DNA from: Maribacter ulvicola
GTDB lineage: Bacteria > Bacteroidota > Bacteroidia > Flavobacteriales > Flavobacteriaceae
Assembly: GCF_900155985.1 (NCBI RefSeq)
Contig: NZ_FTMA01000001.1
Span: 682,001 to 746,000 of the forward strand
DNA length: 64,000 bases
Direction of reading: 5' to 3'
Below the pieces are notes generated by a model. The model worked only from the letters and a program-made list of their open reading frames with translations. It searched no databases and was not told where the DNA came from. Numbering within the stretch: position 1 is the stretch's first letter; every line of letters starts with the position of its first letter. Of this stretch, positions 26,127 to 34,451 are shown piece after piece. The translations under genes and the position numbers were made by a program.

Positions 26127-26564
26127 ATGAACAAAGAAAAGCAGTTAAAATATGATAGGGCCTATTTAAGAATGGCTAAAGAATGGGGTATGCTTTCATC
26201 ATGTAAGCGAAAGCAAGTAGGAGCCATAATCGTCAAGGATAGAATGATTATCTCTGACGGATATAATGGCACCCCAACCGGTTTTGAAAATTATTGTGAA
26301 GATGACGAGGGATATACCAAATGGTATGTTTTACACGCTGAGGCCAATGCCATATTGAAAGTGGCAGCATCTACCCAATCTTGTCAAGGTGCTACATTAT
26401 ATATCACTTTATCACCTTGTAGAGAATGTAGTAAGTTAATACACCAATCTGGCATTAAACGTGTGGTGTATCAAGTAGGATACAAAGATGATTCAGGTTT
26501 ACAATTTTTAGCAAAGGCAGGAGTTGAATTACAACATATGCCAGAAATAAATGTTATTAACTAA
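26127..26564 (+). CDS. dCMP deaminase family protein (ComEB-like)
   Basis: A zinc-dependent deoxycytidylate deaminase of 145 aa that would supply dUMP for thymidylate synthesis. It has the zinc site LHAEANAIL (catalytic HAE, about 72-74) and PCRECSKLI (PCxxC, about 97-101), plus the family N-terminal motif SSCKRKQVGAIIVK and the NGTPTGFENYC substrate loop. The length is typical. It lies 74 bases after the HupE/UreJ gene and 11 bases before the protease gene. Confidence 0.93.
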   Translation: MNKEKQLKYDRAYLRMAKEWGMLSSCKRKQVGAIIVKDRMIISDGYNGTPTGFENYCEDDEGYTKWYVLHAEANAILKVAASTQSCQGATLYITLSPCRECSKLIHQSGIKRVVYQVGYKDDSGLQFLAKAGVELQHMPEINVIN

Positions 26565-26575
26565 CGTTTACTCTA

Positions 26576-28204
26576 ATGATGAATAAAAAATACAGTGCTC
26601 TATTTCCTTTAATTATCGCTTCTGCGCTTGCATTAGGGTTTTTTATTGGTGGAAAACTGAATTTTAATGATTCTCCAGAACGTCTTTTTTCTACTAATTC
26701 AAAAAAAGATAAACTCAACAGACTTATAGATTACATTGATTATGAGTATGTAGATGATGTAAATACCGATAGTATTGTAGATGTAACGGTAAACAGTATC
26801 CTAGAAAAACTAGATCCTCATTCGGTTTATATTTCAGAACAGGAGTTGTCTGGTGTAACAGAAAACATGAAAGGAGATTTTGTGGGTATCGGTATCAACT
26901 TTTACGCTTATAAAGATTCCATTGCGGTTATTAAAACAGTTAAAGACGGACCTAGTTACTCCAAGGGTATTTTACCAGGAGATCGTATCCTTATGGCAGA
27001 TAATGATACTTTATTCGGGAAAGATTTTCCAAGTAAAATTATTGTAGAGAAATTAAAAGGTAAAGAAGGTACTTCCGTAAATTTAACTGTATTTAGAAAA
27101 TCTGAAAATAGAACCTTTAATGTTAAGGTAAATCGTGGTATTGTTCCCCTAAAAAGTGTTGATGCTTATTATATGCTTACCAAAGACATTGGGTATATAA
27201 AGGTGAACCGATTTGCAGAGTCCACTTATAAAGAATTTAAACATGCTTTGCTAAGATTGCAAAAGCGTGGAGCTAATAAATTGGTGTTGGACCTGCGTGA
27301 TAATCCTGGTGGTTATTTAGGTATGGCCGAGGAAATGGCAGATGAATTTCTAGAAGATGGTAAGCTAATTTTATTTACCAAGAACAAGAAAGGAAAGATC
27401 AACAAGAGTTATGCTACAGATGACGGTAGCTTTGAAGACAAGCCAATTTATGTATTGATCAATGAAAGGTCTGCTTCTGCTAGTGAAATAGTAGCAGGTG
27501 CATTGCAAGATAATGATATAGGAACTATTGTTGGCCGTAGATCTTTTGGTAAGGGCTTGGTACAGCGTGAAATGGCTTTGGGTGATGGCTCTGCGGTAAG
27601 GCTTACGGTTTCTAGATATTATACGCCCACAGGTAGAAGTATTCAAAAAACCTATGCTAACGGGACTAAAGACTATTATCAGCGTTTTACAGACCGGTTC
27701 CATAGTGGTGAAATGATTTCTGTTGATAGCATTAAGGTAGCGGATTCTTTAAAGTTTGTTACTCCAAAAGGAAAGATTGTTTACGGCGGTGGTGGTATTA
27801 TCCCCGATGTATTCGTGCCCATTGGCAGCAATGAAGAAGAAGCTGTTGAGAGTATGGATAACCTAGGTTTTTTATCCTTTTTCGTCTTTGAACATTTAGA
27901 TGAAGATCGAGAAAGATATGCTCAATATACCCAAGAAGAGTTTGTGAACGATTTTAAAGTAGATGATATTCTCTTTGAAAGATTTGTCCAGTATTCTGTA
28001 AATAGAGATCTAAGAATGAATTTCTACGATTATGAGGAAAGTATAAAAAGGTTTTTAAAGGCCAATATAGCAGAACAGTTGTTCAATGCTAATATACACG
28101 CTAAAATTAAAGCTGATGAAGACCTTATGCTTCAAAAGGTCTTAGAACTAGATAATGGCATAGCGCAACAAAAAGAATCTACTGAAATTAAGATCAATGA
28201 TTAA
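26576..28204 (+). CDS. S41-family C-terminal processing peptidase
   Basis: A periplasmic tail-specific protease of 542 aa. An N-terminal signal anchor (about 7-26) is followed by a helical region, a PDZ domain (about 90-185, with GIGINFYAYKD and GILPGDRILMADN) and the S41 core. The Ser-Lys dyad is Ser301 (NERSASASEIVAGA) and Lys326 (SFGKGLVQ), 25 residues apart as in Prc/CtpA. The C-terminal 150 residues are helical and acidic. The start is a double ATG (26576/26579). The stop overlaps the stop of the convergent small membrane gene by 4 bases (TTAA). Confidence 0.94.
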   Translation: MMNKKYSALFPLIIASALALGFFIGGKLNFNDSPERLFSTNSKKDKLNRLIDYIDYEYVDDVNTDSIVDVTVNSILEKLDPHSVYISEQELSGVTENMKGDFVGIGINFYAYKDSIAVIKTVKDGPSYSKGILPGDRILMADNDTLFGKDFPSKIIVEKLKGKEGTSVNLTVFRKSENRTFNVKVNRGIVPLKSVDAYYMLTKDIGYIKVNRFAESTYKEFKHALLRLQKRGANKLVLDLRDNPGGYLGMAEEMADEFLEDGKLILFTKNKKGKINKSYATDDGSFEDKPIYVLINERSASASEIVAGALQDNDIGTIVGRRSFGKGLVQREMALGDGSAVRLTVSRYYTPTGRSIQKTYANGTKDYYQRFTDRFHSGEMISVDSIKVADSLKFVTPKGKIVYGGGGIIPDVFVPIGSNEEEAVESMDNLGFLSFFVFEHLDEDRERYAQYTQEEFVNDFKVDDILFERFVQYSVNRDLRMNFYDYEESIKRFLKANIAEQLFNANIHAKIKADEDLMLQKVLELDNGIAQQKESTEIKIND

Positions 28205-28404
28205 TCTTTGTTTATTTTATCTTGAATCTTTCTACTGGTAACGAACACCAAAAGAAGCACAATGGCGCATAATGATGCCATAATTCCTATTAAAGCTATG
28301 GTACTATTCTTTTCAAATGGATCAGAAAAATTTACTAGAGTTACATTATAGGCTATAAGTGCTACTGCAATTACTATGAAAATTATAGATAACGTCTTGC
28401 TCAT
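28201..28404 (-). CDS. Small two-helix membrane protein, 67 aa
   Basis: A small protein with two hydrophobic helices (about residues 4-22, LSIIFIVIAVALIAYNVTL, and 34-57, ALIGIMASLCAIVLLLVFV), joined by a short loop (FSDPFEKNS) and ending in a charged tail (RKIQDKINKD). No family was recognised. The frame extends eight codons upstream of the ATG at 28404, but that ATG starts right at the first helix and is preferred. The real gene status is supported by a clean membrane topology and by stop-to-stop overlap with the protease gene. It sits directly downstream of the MarC gene on the same strand. Confidence 0.68.
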   Translation of the reverse strand: MSKTLSIIFIVIAVALIAYNVTLVNFSDPFEKNSTIALIGIMASLCAIVLLLVFVTSRKIQDKINKD

Positions 28405-28440
28405 AAATTTGTTTTTATAAAAATACAACCTTCTAGTGGC

Positions 28441-29019
28441 CTAGAAAAGTTCATTAATGTTAGTGGTGAATAATTTAACAGCTATAGCCATTAAAATTAC
28501 TCCAAATACCTTTCTAATAACGTTTACTCCGTTTTTACCTAGCATACGCTCAATCTTAACAGAAGATTTTAACACTATAAATACGAAGACAATATTAACA
28601 ATAATGGCAACGATAATATTTTCAACAAAATATTCTGCCCTTAACGATAATAACGAGGTAAGTGTACCTGCACCTGCAATTAAAGGAAATGCAATAGGTA
28701 CAATAGATGCGCTTTCCGGTTCATCATCTTTGTATAGTGTGATACCTAAAATCATTTCAATGGCCAAAAAGAAAATAATAAAAGCTCCTGCTACAGCAAA
28801 GGAATTAACATCGATTCCTATTAAATTTAATATTTCTTCTCCTAGAAATAGAAAGGCTACCATAATTACTGCGGCAACTACAGAGGCTTTTTCAGACTGT
28901 ATATGACCTACTTTTTTTCTAAGACCAATGATAATGGGAATACTTCCTAAAATATCAATGACGGCGAATAGCACCATACTGGCGGTTGCTATCTCTCTTA
29001 AATCAAAATGAAAACCCAT
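28441..29019 (-). CDS. MarC-family integral membrane protein
   Basis: A 192-residue protein with six transmembrane helices of the MarC (UPF0056) family. The start FDLREIATASMVLFAVIDILGSIPIIIGL and the central SVNIFAVAG-like segment (DVNSFAVAGAFIIFFLAIEMILG) are typical, as is the PLIAGAGTLTSLL motif near residue 112. The function of the family is not established; MarC itself is not needed for multiple antibiotic resistance. A -7 box TAAATTTG lies at 29035-29042 on the minus strand, 15 bases before the start. Confidence 0.92.
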   Translation of the reverse strand: MGFHFDLREIATASMVLFAVIDILGSIPIIIGLRKKVGHIQSEKASVVAAVIMVAFLFLGEEILNLIGIDVNSFAVAGAFIIFFLAIEMILGITLYKDDEPESASIVPIAFPLIAGAGTLTSLLSLRAEYFVENIIVAIIVNIVFVFIVLKSSVKIERMLGKNGVNVIRKVFGVILMAIAVKLFTTNINELF

Positions 29020-29034
29020 CTTTCAAGTTTTTTG

Positions 29035-29042
29035 CAAATTTA
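29035..29042 (-). promoter_or_regulatory. Putative -7 box of the MarC gene
   Basis: TAAATTTG on the minus strand fits TAnnTTTG and lies 15 bases before the ATG at 29019. Confidence 0.45.
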
Positions 29043-29134
29043 CGTTTATAAATATGCATTTGCATATTTATTGTTATAATTTTCTGAGACCTATATTTTA
29101 TAAAAAATGTATCTTGCGCCCTCTAAATTAGGTT

Positions 29135-29704
29135 ATGTTTCAATTAGGGAAAACCATAGTATCTGAAGAAATAATAGAAAACGATTTTGTGTGTAACCTT
29201 AGTGCATGCAAAGGTGGTTGTTGTGTTGATGGTGAGGCAGGTGCGCCTGTAGAAGATTCAGAAACTGAGATTATGGTAGATATCTATGCAAAGGTTAAAC
29301 CATTTTTAAGACCCGAAGGTATTGCGGTCATTGAAGAACAAGGTGCTTTTGTTAAGGGTGAAGATGGTGAATGGGAAACCCCTTTGGTAAATGGTAGTGA
29401 ATGTGCCTACGTTGTTTTTGATGAAAAGAAGATTGCTAAATGTGGTATAGAAGAAGCGTATAACCAAGGAGAAATTACATGGAAAAAACCGGTTTCATGT
29501 CATTTATACCCCATACGGGTGCGTGAGTATACAGAGCTGACGGCCGTTAACTATCATAAATGGCAAATTTGTGATTCGGCATGTGCTTTGGGAGATGAGT
29601 TAAAAGTGCCAATTTACAAATTCGTAAAGGAAGGTTTAATTAGAAAATTTGGTGAAACCTGGTATAATGAACTAGAATTGGTGGCCAAGGATCATCTTAA
29701 ATAG
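29135..29704 (+). CDS. DUF3109-family Cys-rich protein
   Basis: A 189-residue protein with the DUF3109/YkgJ-like cysteine pattern: CNLSACKGGCCVDGEAGAPV near residues 20-39, then further Cys at SECAYVVFDEKKIAKCGIEEA, VSCHLYPIRV and ICDSACALG. The Cys arrangement suggests metal or Fe-S binding, possibly zinc, but the role is unknown. The gene is single. Its stop region overlaps by 8 bases with that of the convergent sensor kinase gene. A variant promoter box (TATCTTGC, 29109-29116) is found about 20 bases upstream. Confidence 0.9.
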   Translation: MFQLGKTIVSEEIIENDFVCNLSACKGGCCVDGEAGAPVEDSETEIMVDIYAKVKPFLRPEGIAVIEEQGAFVKGEDGEWETPLVNGSECAYVVFDEKKIAKCGIEEAYNQGEITWKKPVSCHLYPIRVREYTELTAVNYHKWQICDSACALGDELKVPIYKFVKEGLIRKFGETWYNELELVAKDHLK

Positions 29705-31634
29705 TAGGGATATATATAACGATCTGTGTGCCTATTGGGTTGGTGTGTTCGTCAAATTTATCAATGATGTCCACATGAAAATAGTTTTCATAGTCCCGTG
29801 AAAAATTAGCCAATCTTTCTTTGGTGATATCTATACCTACAGATTTTCTTTTTAATATTTTACTGTCCTTTATTTTCTGTGCAGCATCTCTACCTACACC
29901 GTTGTCTGTAATAATTATTTCTATAAATCCGTTTTTACCTTTAGCAATTTCTAAGTCTATGTTTTTTAAACCATCTTTAGAGGAAAGACCGTGCCATAAT
30001 GCATTTTCTAAAAAGGGTTGTAGAATAAGAGAAGGAATTTTAATTTGATGGGTGTCTAGGTCATCTTTTATATGAACATTAAAGTTGATTTCATTAGAAA
30101 ACCTAATATTTTCAATATTCATGTATAATTCTACCGTTTCAAGTTCTTCTGCCAATGAGATTTCTCGTTGCGATGAGGCTTCCAATATTTTACGCACAAG
30201 TTTGGAAAACTTATTTAGATAATGAACAGCATTTTTCTTTTCATTATTTATAATATATAGTTTGATTGAATTAAGTGAATTGAATAAAAAATGCGGATTC
30301 ATTTGACTACGTAGCATACTTTGTTCCAGTGTCAAAAGTTTTTTGTCGGCATTTAGTTGACTCTGACGATATAGAATATAAAGGATACCTATCAATAGAA
30401 TTAAGAAAATACCAATGATGATAAGCATGGTCTTATTCTTTTTCAATTTTAAACGTACAGATTCATTCTCTTGGGCAAGACGTTCTAGTTGGTTTGCTCT
30501 AATTTGAGATTCATACCTTAAAATCATGTCATTTACATATCTTATGTTGAGTGACTTTGTTATACGTTCTTCATATTTTTTAGATTCTTTAAAGTATTTC
30601 ATGCCTTTCTCATAATCATCCCTTTTGATCCAAAGTTCAGACAAGAATTTATTGGAATCTGCTTTTTCGGCATTGAGTTCATATTTTTCGGCAAGTGCTA
30701 GACCAGATTCTAAATTGGTTTCTGCGGCATCGTAATTTTCCTGTCTAATGAAGGCCCAGCCTAAATTAATGTATATATTGGTGATTATTTTATATTCGTT
30801 TAGAGAAATAGCCTTTAATAAATTGGATTGTAAAATACGTATCGCTTCTTGTATCTTACCTTGATGAACATATATGTGCGCAATGTTATAATTGCATTTT
30901 ATCTTGCCAGTTTTAGAGTCTATAATTTCATAATAGACCATTGATTTTCTAAAGTTTTTTAAGCCTGGTTCAAGTTTACCTTGAGATTCATAACACTCTC
31001 CTAAGTTGAGGTGATTTATGGCTAAACCTAATTTGTCATTTAGCTCCTTTTCTAGGAACATTGCTTTTTCATACTTCTCAATGGCTAGTTCATATTGCTC
31101 AAGCATTTGGTAAATACCACCAATATTATTTAAAGCTATTATGATACTCCGTTTTAGACCTGTGCTTGGGTTTGTTACAGTTTCGGCTAACTCTAGTGCA
31201 TCTTGGCTATAGTCCAAAGCAGAGTTGAAGGCGTCTGTATGTCTATATACAGTACTGATCATGTTAAGGCTATAAACTTTACATTCAATATTGTCGGCAT
31301 CTACAGACGCTTTTAGTGCTTCTTGGTAAAGGTCAAGTGATTTTGAATATGAAGATTGGTTGCGGTAAATATCACCTAGGTTATTTAGGGCATATGCCTG
31401 TCCTGTATAGTACTTTTTAGATAATGACCTTTGTTCAATATATCGTAATGCAGTACTGTCAATGTTAAAAGTGCCTAGCAATTTATCTATCTCTTGACAT
31501 GTTTGCGGTGTTACAACCAACAAACTGTCCACACGGTCCTGTAAACGTGGTGGTATGTCTTGAGAATTACCGTCGTGTGAAAACACAAAAGTGTACAGAA
31601 GAAAAAAAAGAATTTTGTACCTGAATATATGCAC
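29697..31634 (-). CDS. TPR-sensor histidine kinase, LytS-like (PF06580 type)
   Basis: A membrane kinase of 645 aa. A signal peptide (about 1-24) is followed by a periplasmic TPR array (about 75-350; each repeat shows LNNLGDIY, ALNNIGGIY or NHLNLGECY and a following helix). A transmembrane helix lies at about 402-422, then the His_kinase domain with the phosphoacceptor His448 in MNPHFLFNSLNS and an HATPase domain (NALWHGLSSK; DNGVGRDAA). The start codon is GTG. It lies 51 bases after the LytTR regulator gene, giving a typical Bacteroidota two-component pair. The stimulus is unknown; TPR sensors usually detect protein partners. Confidence 0.93.
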   Translation of the reverse strand: MHIFRYKILFFLLYTFVFSHDGNSQDIPPRLQDRVDSLLVVTPQTCQEIDKLLGTFNIDSTALRYIEQRSLSKKYYTGQAYALNNLGDIYRNQSSYSKSLDLYQEALKASVDADNIECKVYSLNMISTVYRHTDAFNSALDYSQDALELAETVTNPSTGLKRSIIIALNNIGGIYQMLEQYELAIEKYEKAMFLEKELNDKLGLAINHLNLGECYESQGKLEPGLKNFRKSMVYYEIIDSKTGKIKCNYNIAHIYVHQGKIQEAIRILQSNLLKAISLNEYKIITNIYINLGWAFIRQENYDAAETNLESGLALAEKYELNAEKADSNKFLSELWIKRDDYEKGMKYFKESKKYEERITKSLNIRYVNDMILRYESQIRANQLERLAQENESVRLKLKKNKTMLIIIGIFLILLIGILYILYRQSQLNADKKLLTLEQSMLRSQMNPHFLFNSLNSIKLYIINNEKKNAVHYLNKFSKLVRKILEASSQREISLAEELETVELYMNIENIRFSNEINFNVHIKDDLDTHQIKIPSLILQPFLENALWHGLSSKDGLKNIDLEIAKGKNGFIEIIITDNGVGRDAAQKIKDSKILKRKSVGIDITKERLANFSRDYENYFHVDIIDKFDEHTNPIGTQIVIYIPTI

Positions 31635-31685
31635 TATACGTTTATGGAAAAAGCTTAAGTATTATGTTACAACCAATTTAATGAT

Positions 31686-32420
31686 TTATAACATGTCTAA
31701 AAAATCAGATTTTTTTTGTCTGGATACCGGTATTTTATGATTAGATTTTAGGACTACATACCCATCGGTCTTCAAAAATTCCTTTATTTTATTTAAATTG
31801 ATAATATATGAATTGTGAATTCTAAAAAATGAATCCGAAGGTAATAATTCATTCACTTCTTTTAATTTTTTAGTAAGTACAATTTTTTGACCGTCACTTA
31901 AAAATATAGTACTATAGTTGCCGTCAGATTCTGCATATAAAATTTCATTACTTTCTAAGAATAATAATTTTCCATCGGTATTAAGGGTAATGCGTTTGTG
32001 CACTGCCCTGGAGTTATAATTTAAGAGTGCCATTTCAAGATTTTCGACGGAGAAGTTCTTACTATGATATTTTTTAATTTTTACAATAGTTTCTTCTAAA
32101 TCATCGGTATCTATAGGTTTTAATAGGTAATCTAATGCTTGGCTCTTTATTGCTTTCAGAGCATATTGGTTATAAGCCGTGGTTATAACAACGGGAAAAC
32201 TTTTATTTGTGAGCTTTCTAATGAATTGAAAACCATCCATAGTGGGCATTTCTATATCCAAAAATAAGCAGTCCGGAGTATGTTTTTCTAGGTAAGCTAG
32301 GGCTTCGTTGGGATTAGTAAACGAGGCTACCACGTTGATTTCATCACTAAAGTTAGTAAGCTCCCAAGTTAAGCTTTGAAGTGCTTTTATTTCATCATCA
32401 ACAATTACAGCTTGTATCAT
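31686..32420 (-). CDS. LytTR-family response regulator
   Basis: A response regulator of 244 aa, partner of the adjacent sensor kinase. The receiver domain spans about 1-120: acidic pocket (VDDE), phosphoacceptor Asp55 (CLFLDIEMPTMDG), conserved Thr/Ala (VVITTAYNQYA) and Lys (LLKPID). A LytTR DNA-binding domain follows (about 145-240; ILYAESDGNYSTIFLSDG, then FFRIHNSYIINLNKI). The frame runs seven codons further upstream, but the ATG at 32420 begins precisely at the receiver domain. It is transcribed before the kinase gene. Confidence 0.93.
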   Translation of the reverse strand: MIQAVIVDDEIKALQSLTWELTNFSDEINVVASFTNPNEALAYLEKHTPDCLFLDIEMPTMDGFQFIRKLTNKSFPVVITTAYNQYALKAIKSQALDYLLKPIDTDDLEETIVKIKKYHSKNFSVENLEMALLNYNSRAVHKRITLNTDGKLLFLESNEILYAESDGNYSTIFLSDGQKIVLTKKLKEVNELLPSDSFFRIHNSYIINLNKIKEFLKTDGYVVLKSNHKIPVSRQKKSDFLDML

Positions 32421-32887
32421 AAAAATTGGGCTATCAATCAAGAAAGTTATGAAAAATTAGGCGCTTGTAAAGTTTTTGACTAATTAATTTGTGTCAATGG
32501 ATGTGATTGTGGTGTAATCGGTATATTTTGGACTAAAGGCGTTGTTGCTATTATTCCATATAACAAAAAGAAAGAATTAAGCTTTAAATATTTTCTATGG
32601 TTAAGTTTTAAATTATTTGTGTTCCGTTTATACATAAAAAGGGGCAGGTTATACAAAATAGGATGAACAGTTTTAAGCATAAATTTATCTTTAGCAAAGA
32701 ACTTTAATATGTTGTAAGTATAGGTGACATGTGAGAATGCATTATACTGGTATCATTGATAGTGATTTTATTATAGGCCTTTCAAATTTTGTCAAATGAA
32801 AAGAGGGTTAATTAAAATGTATCGCTTACAATTAAGGTTCAAGAACATGATATGACCAAACCATAACAATAAAATTTTTTAATAATC
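32421..32887. other. 467-base divergent gap, no clear gene
   Basis: This AT-rich gap lies between the LytTR regulator (minus) and the unknown gene at 32888 (plus). I see no gene, strong hairpin or clean promoter in it. A weak -7-like TATCTTTA lies near 32687-32694. The length would allow binding sites for the neighbouring LytTR regulator, but I could not point to a matched pair of direct repeats. Confidence 0.4.
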
Positions 32888-33445
32888 ATGCTATATATTA
32901 TACAGATTTTGGGTAAACCCCTTAAAATGTTTTGCTTCGGTTTTATACCGTTGATTTTATTAGCAGGTGCTTCAAAGAGAGATTTTGAAAAGTTAAGGCT
33001 GGATAAAGGTACTTGCAGCTTTAATATTGATGGCAAATTAAGTTTTCATTTAAATGGTGTGGCGAATTTTCAAAATAAAACGGAAGTAGATAAGTTTGGA
33101 AATAAAACAGATAAGTTACTATTGATTTTTAATACCTGTGATGATAAAAAAATACAAACGTTAGAATTTGTAATTGCATCTAAGGCGAAAGGAAGTCAAG
33201 GATTGCCTGAGGGTAAATATAAAATTAAAAACTTAAACCGCTTAATGAATAATTTTAGTGGGGTTTATGGTTTTGCAGATTTACGGGAGGTAAGCGAACT
33301 ACCTTTCTTTATAAAATCTGGCGATATAATTATTACAGAAAGTTTTTCTAACAAGGTTGATGGTAAGTTAGAAGTACAATTGCAAAATGCAGAAGGAGAA
33401 TTATTGAATGTAAAAGGTTCTTTTAATGCAGCTGTTAAAGTTTAA
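32888..33445 (+). CDS. Exported protein of unknown function, 185 aa
   Basis: I do not recognise this protein. The first 28 residues include a short basic start and a hydrophobic stretch (about 14-28, MFCFGFIPLILLAGA), which suggests a signal peptide. An internal ATG at about residue 14 gives a more usual signal. The rest is beta-rich with regular Gly and Lys (CSFNIDGKLSFHLNGVANF; GKLEVQLQNAEGELLNVKG), resembling a small beta-barrel or Ig-like fold, with two Cys. It stands alone opposite the LytTR regulator and could be a target of that system, which is inference. Confidence 0.6.
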   Translation: MLYIIQILGKPLKMFCFGFIPLILLAGASKRDFEKLRLDKGTCSFNIDGKLSFHLNGVANFQNKTEVDKFGNKTDKLLLIFNTCDDKKIQTLEFVIASKAKGSQGLPEGKYKIKNLNRLMNNFSGVYGFADLREVSELPFFIKSGDIIITESFSNKVDGKLEVQLQNAEGELLNVKGSFNAAVKV

Positions 33446-33920
33446 ATAAAATAAAAGTTAGTACGGTTCTTTATAGGGTAGTGTATGTTATCTTATATCT
33501 AATGTTTGAGCGCCAAAATAGTATTATTACGACTTGTCGTAAAATTACATTCTAAGAAAAGGTTTCGGGGGAACTACCTTTATTAGACTTGGTGGGCATT
33601 TTTCAAAAAAAAAGAGACATTAGTGGGGCCGTACATTTTTTTACACCTAGGATAATTTCAAATTTCGTGCCTTGGGTTACTTCAATTAATATGTTTTTTC
33701 CATTAATTTCATCTATAGAGCTGATAGTTAAAAAAGTAGATATAAATATTTACTTGATCATTAAAAGGTAAAGGCTAGATACTTACGTATTAATTTTTAA
33801 AATGTCTTATATTCAATGTGAGGAGGGTGTACCCCAATGGTATATGCCCACGGTATGGTAAGGATATTAGTTGATAATTGGCTAGGAACTAAATTGTTGT
33901 TTTGATAGTAATAGTAAAAC
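33446..33920. other. Non-coding stretch with a palindrome
   Basis: No gene is supported. A 16-base dyad TTACGACTTGTCGTAA (arms 33527-33533 and 33536-33542) stands out. Overlapping open frames on both strands at 33589-33771 exist, but neither has support. Confidence 0.4.
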
Positions 33921-33951
33921 AAAAAAGACCCGATATTTAGGGGTCTTTTTT
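33921..33951. terminator. Rho-independent terminator behind two small ORFs
   Basis: AAAAAGACCC pairs with GGGTCTTTTT around a nine- to ten-base loop. T-runs on both strands make it bidirectional. On the minus strand it lies 36 bases past the stop of the 29-codon frame at 33987-34076, with a small palindrome CGGCTAAGCCG (33957-33967) in between. Confidence 0.88.
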
Positions 33952-33986
33952 ATAAACGGCTAAGCCGAGGTTAAGTAAGGGGATTT

Positions 33987-34076
33987 TTATTTATCGTTTT
34001 TGATATATGGTCTTAATACTATTGTAAAGAGTAGTGCAGCTGCATATATCATTAATATTGTGATGTAATTTTCCAT
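33987..34076 (-). CDS. Small membrane protein, 29 aa
   Basis: A short frame read by eye. It begins MENYITILMIYAAALLF, contains one strongly hydrophobic helix (about residues 4-20), then RPYIKNDK and stop. This is the usual pattern of a single-span small membrane protein with a positive cytoplasmic end. It is followed by a terminator on the same strand and preceded, 85 bases upstream, by a second small membrane frame (34162-34329). No family was recognised, and no ribosome-binding site or promoter box was clear. Chance is possible for so short a frame. Confidence 0.4.
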   Translation of the reverse strand: MENYITILMIYAAALLFTIVLRPYIKNDK

Positions 34077-34161
34077 AGACTAAACAATAAAGTATAAGTT
34101 ATATACGAGTAATCTTTGATTTTGGATCAAGGAAACTTAATAGTTTTATCAAAAAAATATT

Positions 34162-34329
34162 TTAAAAAGCCATTTTCAGAATATTTTTTAAGCTAGACCA
34201 TTGGTGGATCAGTCTTTGTTTAAACAGTTCAAAAGAATAATGTTTACTCTTTTTGTAGATATAAAAAGATAATTTTGAAGCCAGAAGTAAACCGGCATAG
34301 ACGAATATTGCTTGTAGGTATGGGGACAT
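34162..34329 (-). CDS. Small membrane protein, 55 aa
   Basis: A 56-codon frame from the ATG at 34329 to a TAA at 34162. It begins MSPYLQAIFVYAGLLLASK, one hydrophobic helix (about residues 5-24), then a basic amphipathic tail (YKKSKHYSFELFKQRLIHQ...). The composition and clean topology argue for a real gene. A near-consensus -7 box (TATTTTG) lies just before the start. It sits between the inverted repeat at 34374-34413 and the 29-codon frame, all on the minus strand. No family was recognised. Confidence 0.45.
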   Translation of the reverse strand: MSPYLQAIFVYAGLLLASKLSFYIYKKSKHYSFELFKQRLIHQWSSLKNILKMAF

Positions 34330-34373
34330 ACACAAAATAACAAAAAAGTAAGTAAATTCTTACGTTTAAAATA

Positions 34374-34413
34374 TGCATTTCATCGAATAATTATATTTTT
34401 TCGATGAAATGCA
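34374..34413 (-). repeat. 14-base perfect inverted repeat
   Basis: Arms TGCATTTCATCGAA (34374-34387) and TTCGATGAAATGCA (34400-34413) match perfectly around a 12-base AT loop. It lies 38-78 bases past the stop of the minus-strand isomerase gene, so it may end that operon, but the low G+C stem and the lack of a long T-run make this uncertain. It could also insulate or regulate the small frames that follow. Confidence 0.65.
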
Positions 34414-34451
34414 AGTTTCTCTATGCAGTCAATGGTTGGTTTTGTTTTGGA

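Noticed and set aside
33589-33771. Open frames on both strands in the gap after the unknown gene
   Set aside because: The plus frame (60 codons) and the minus frame (about 45 codons, with protein-like NGKNILIEVTQGTKF but no start codon) overlap each other. Neither has a start signal, topology or family likeness. A decayed gene is possible but not supported.
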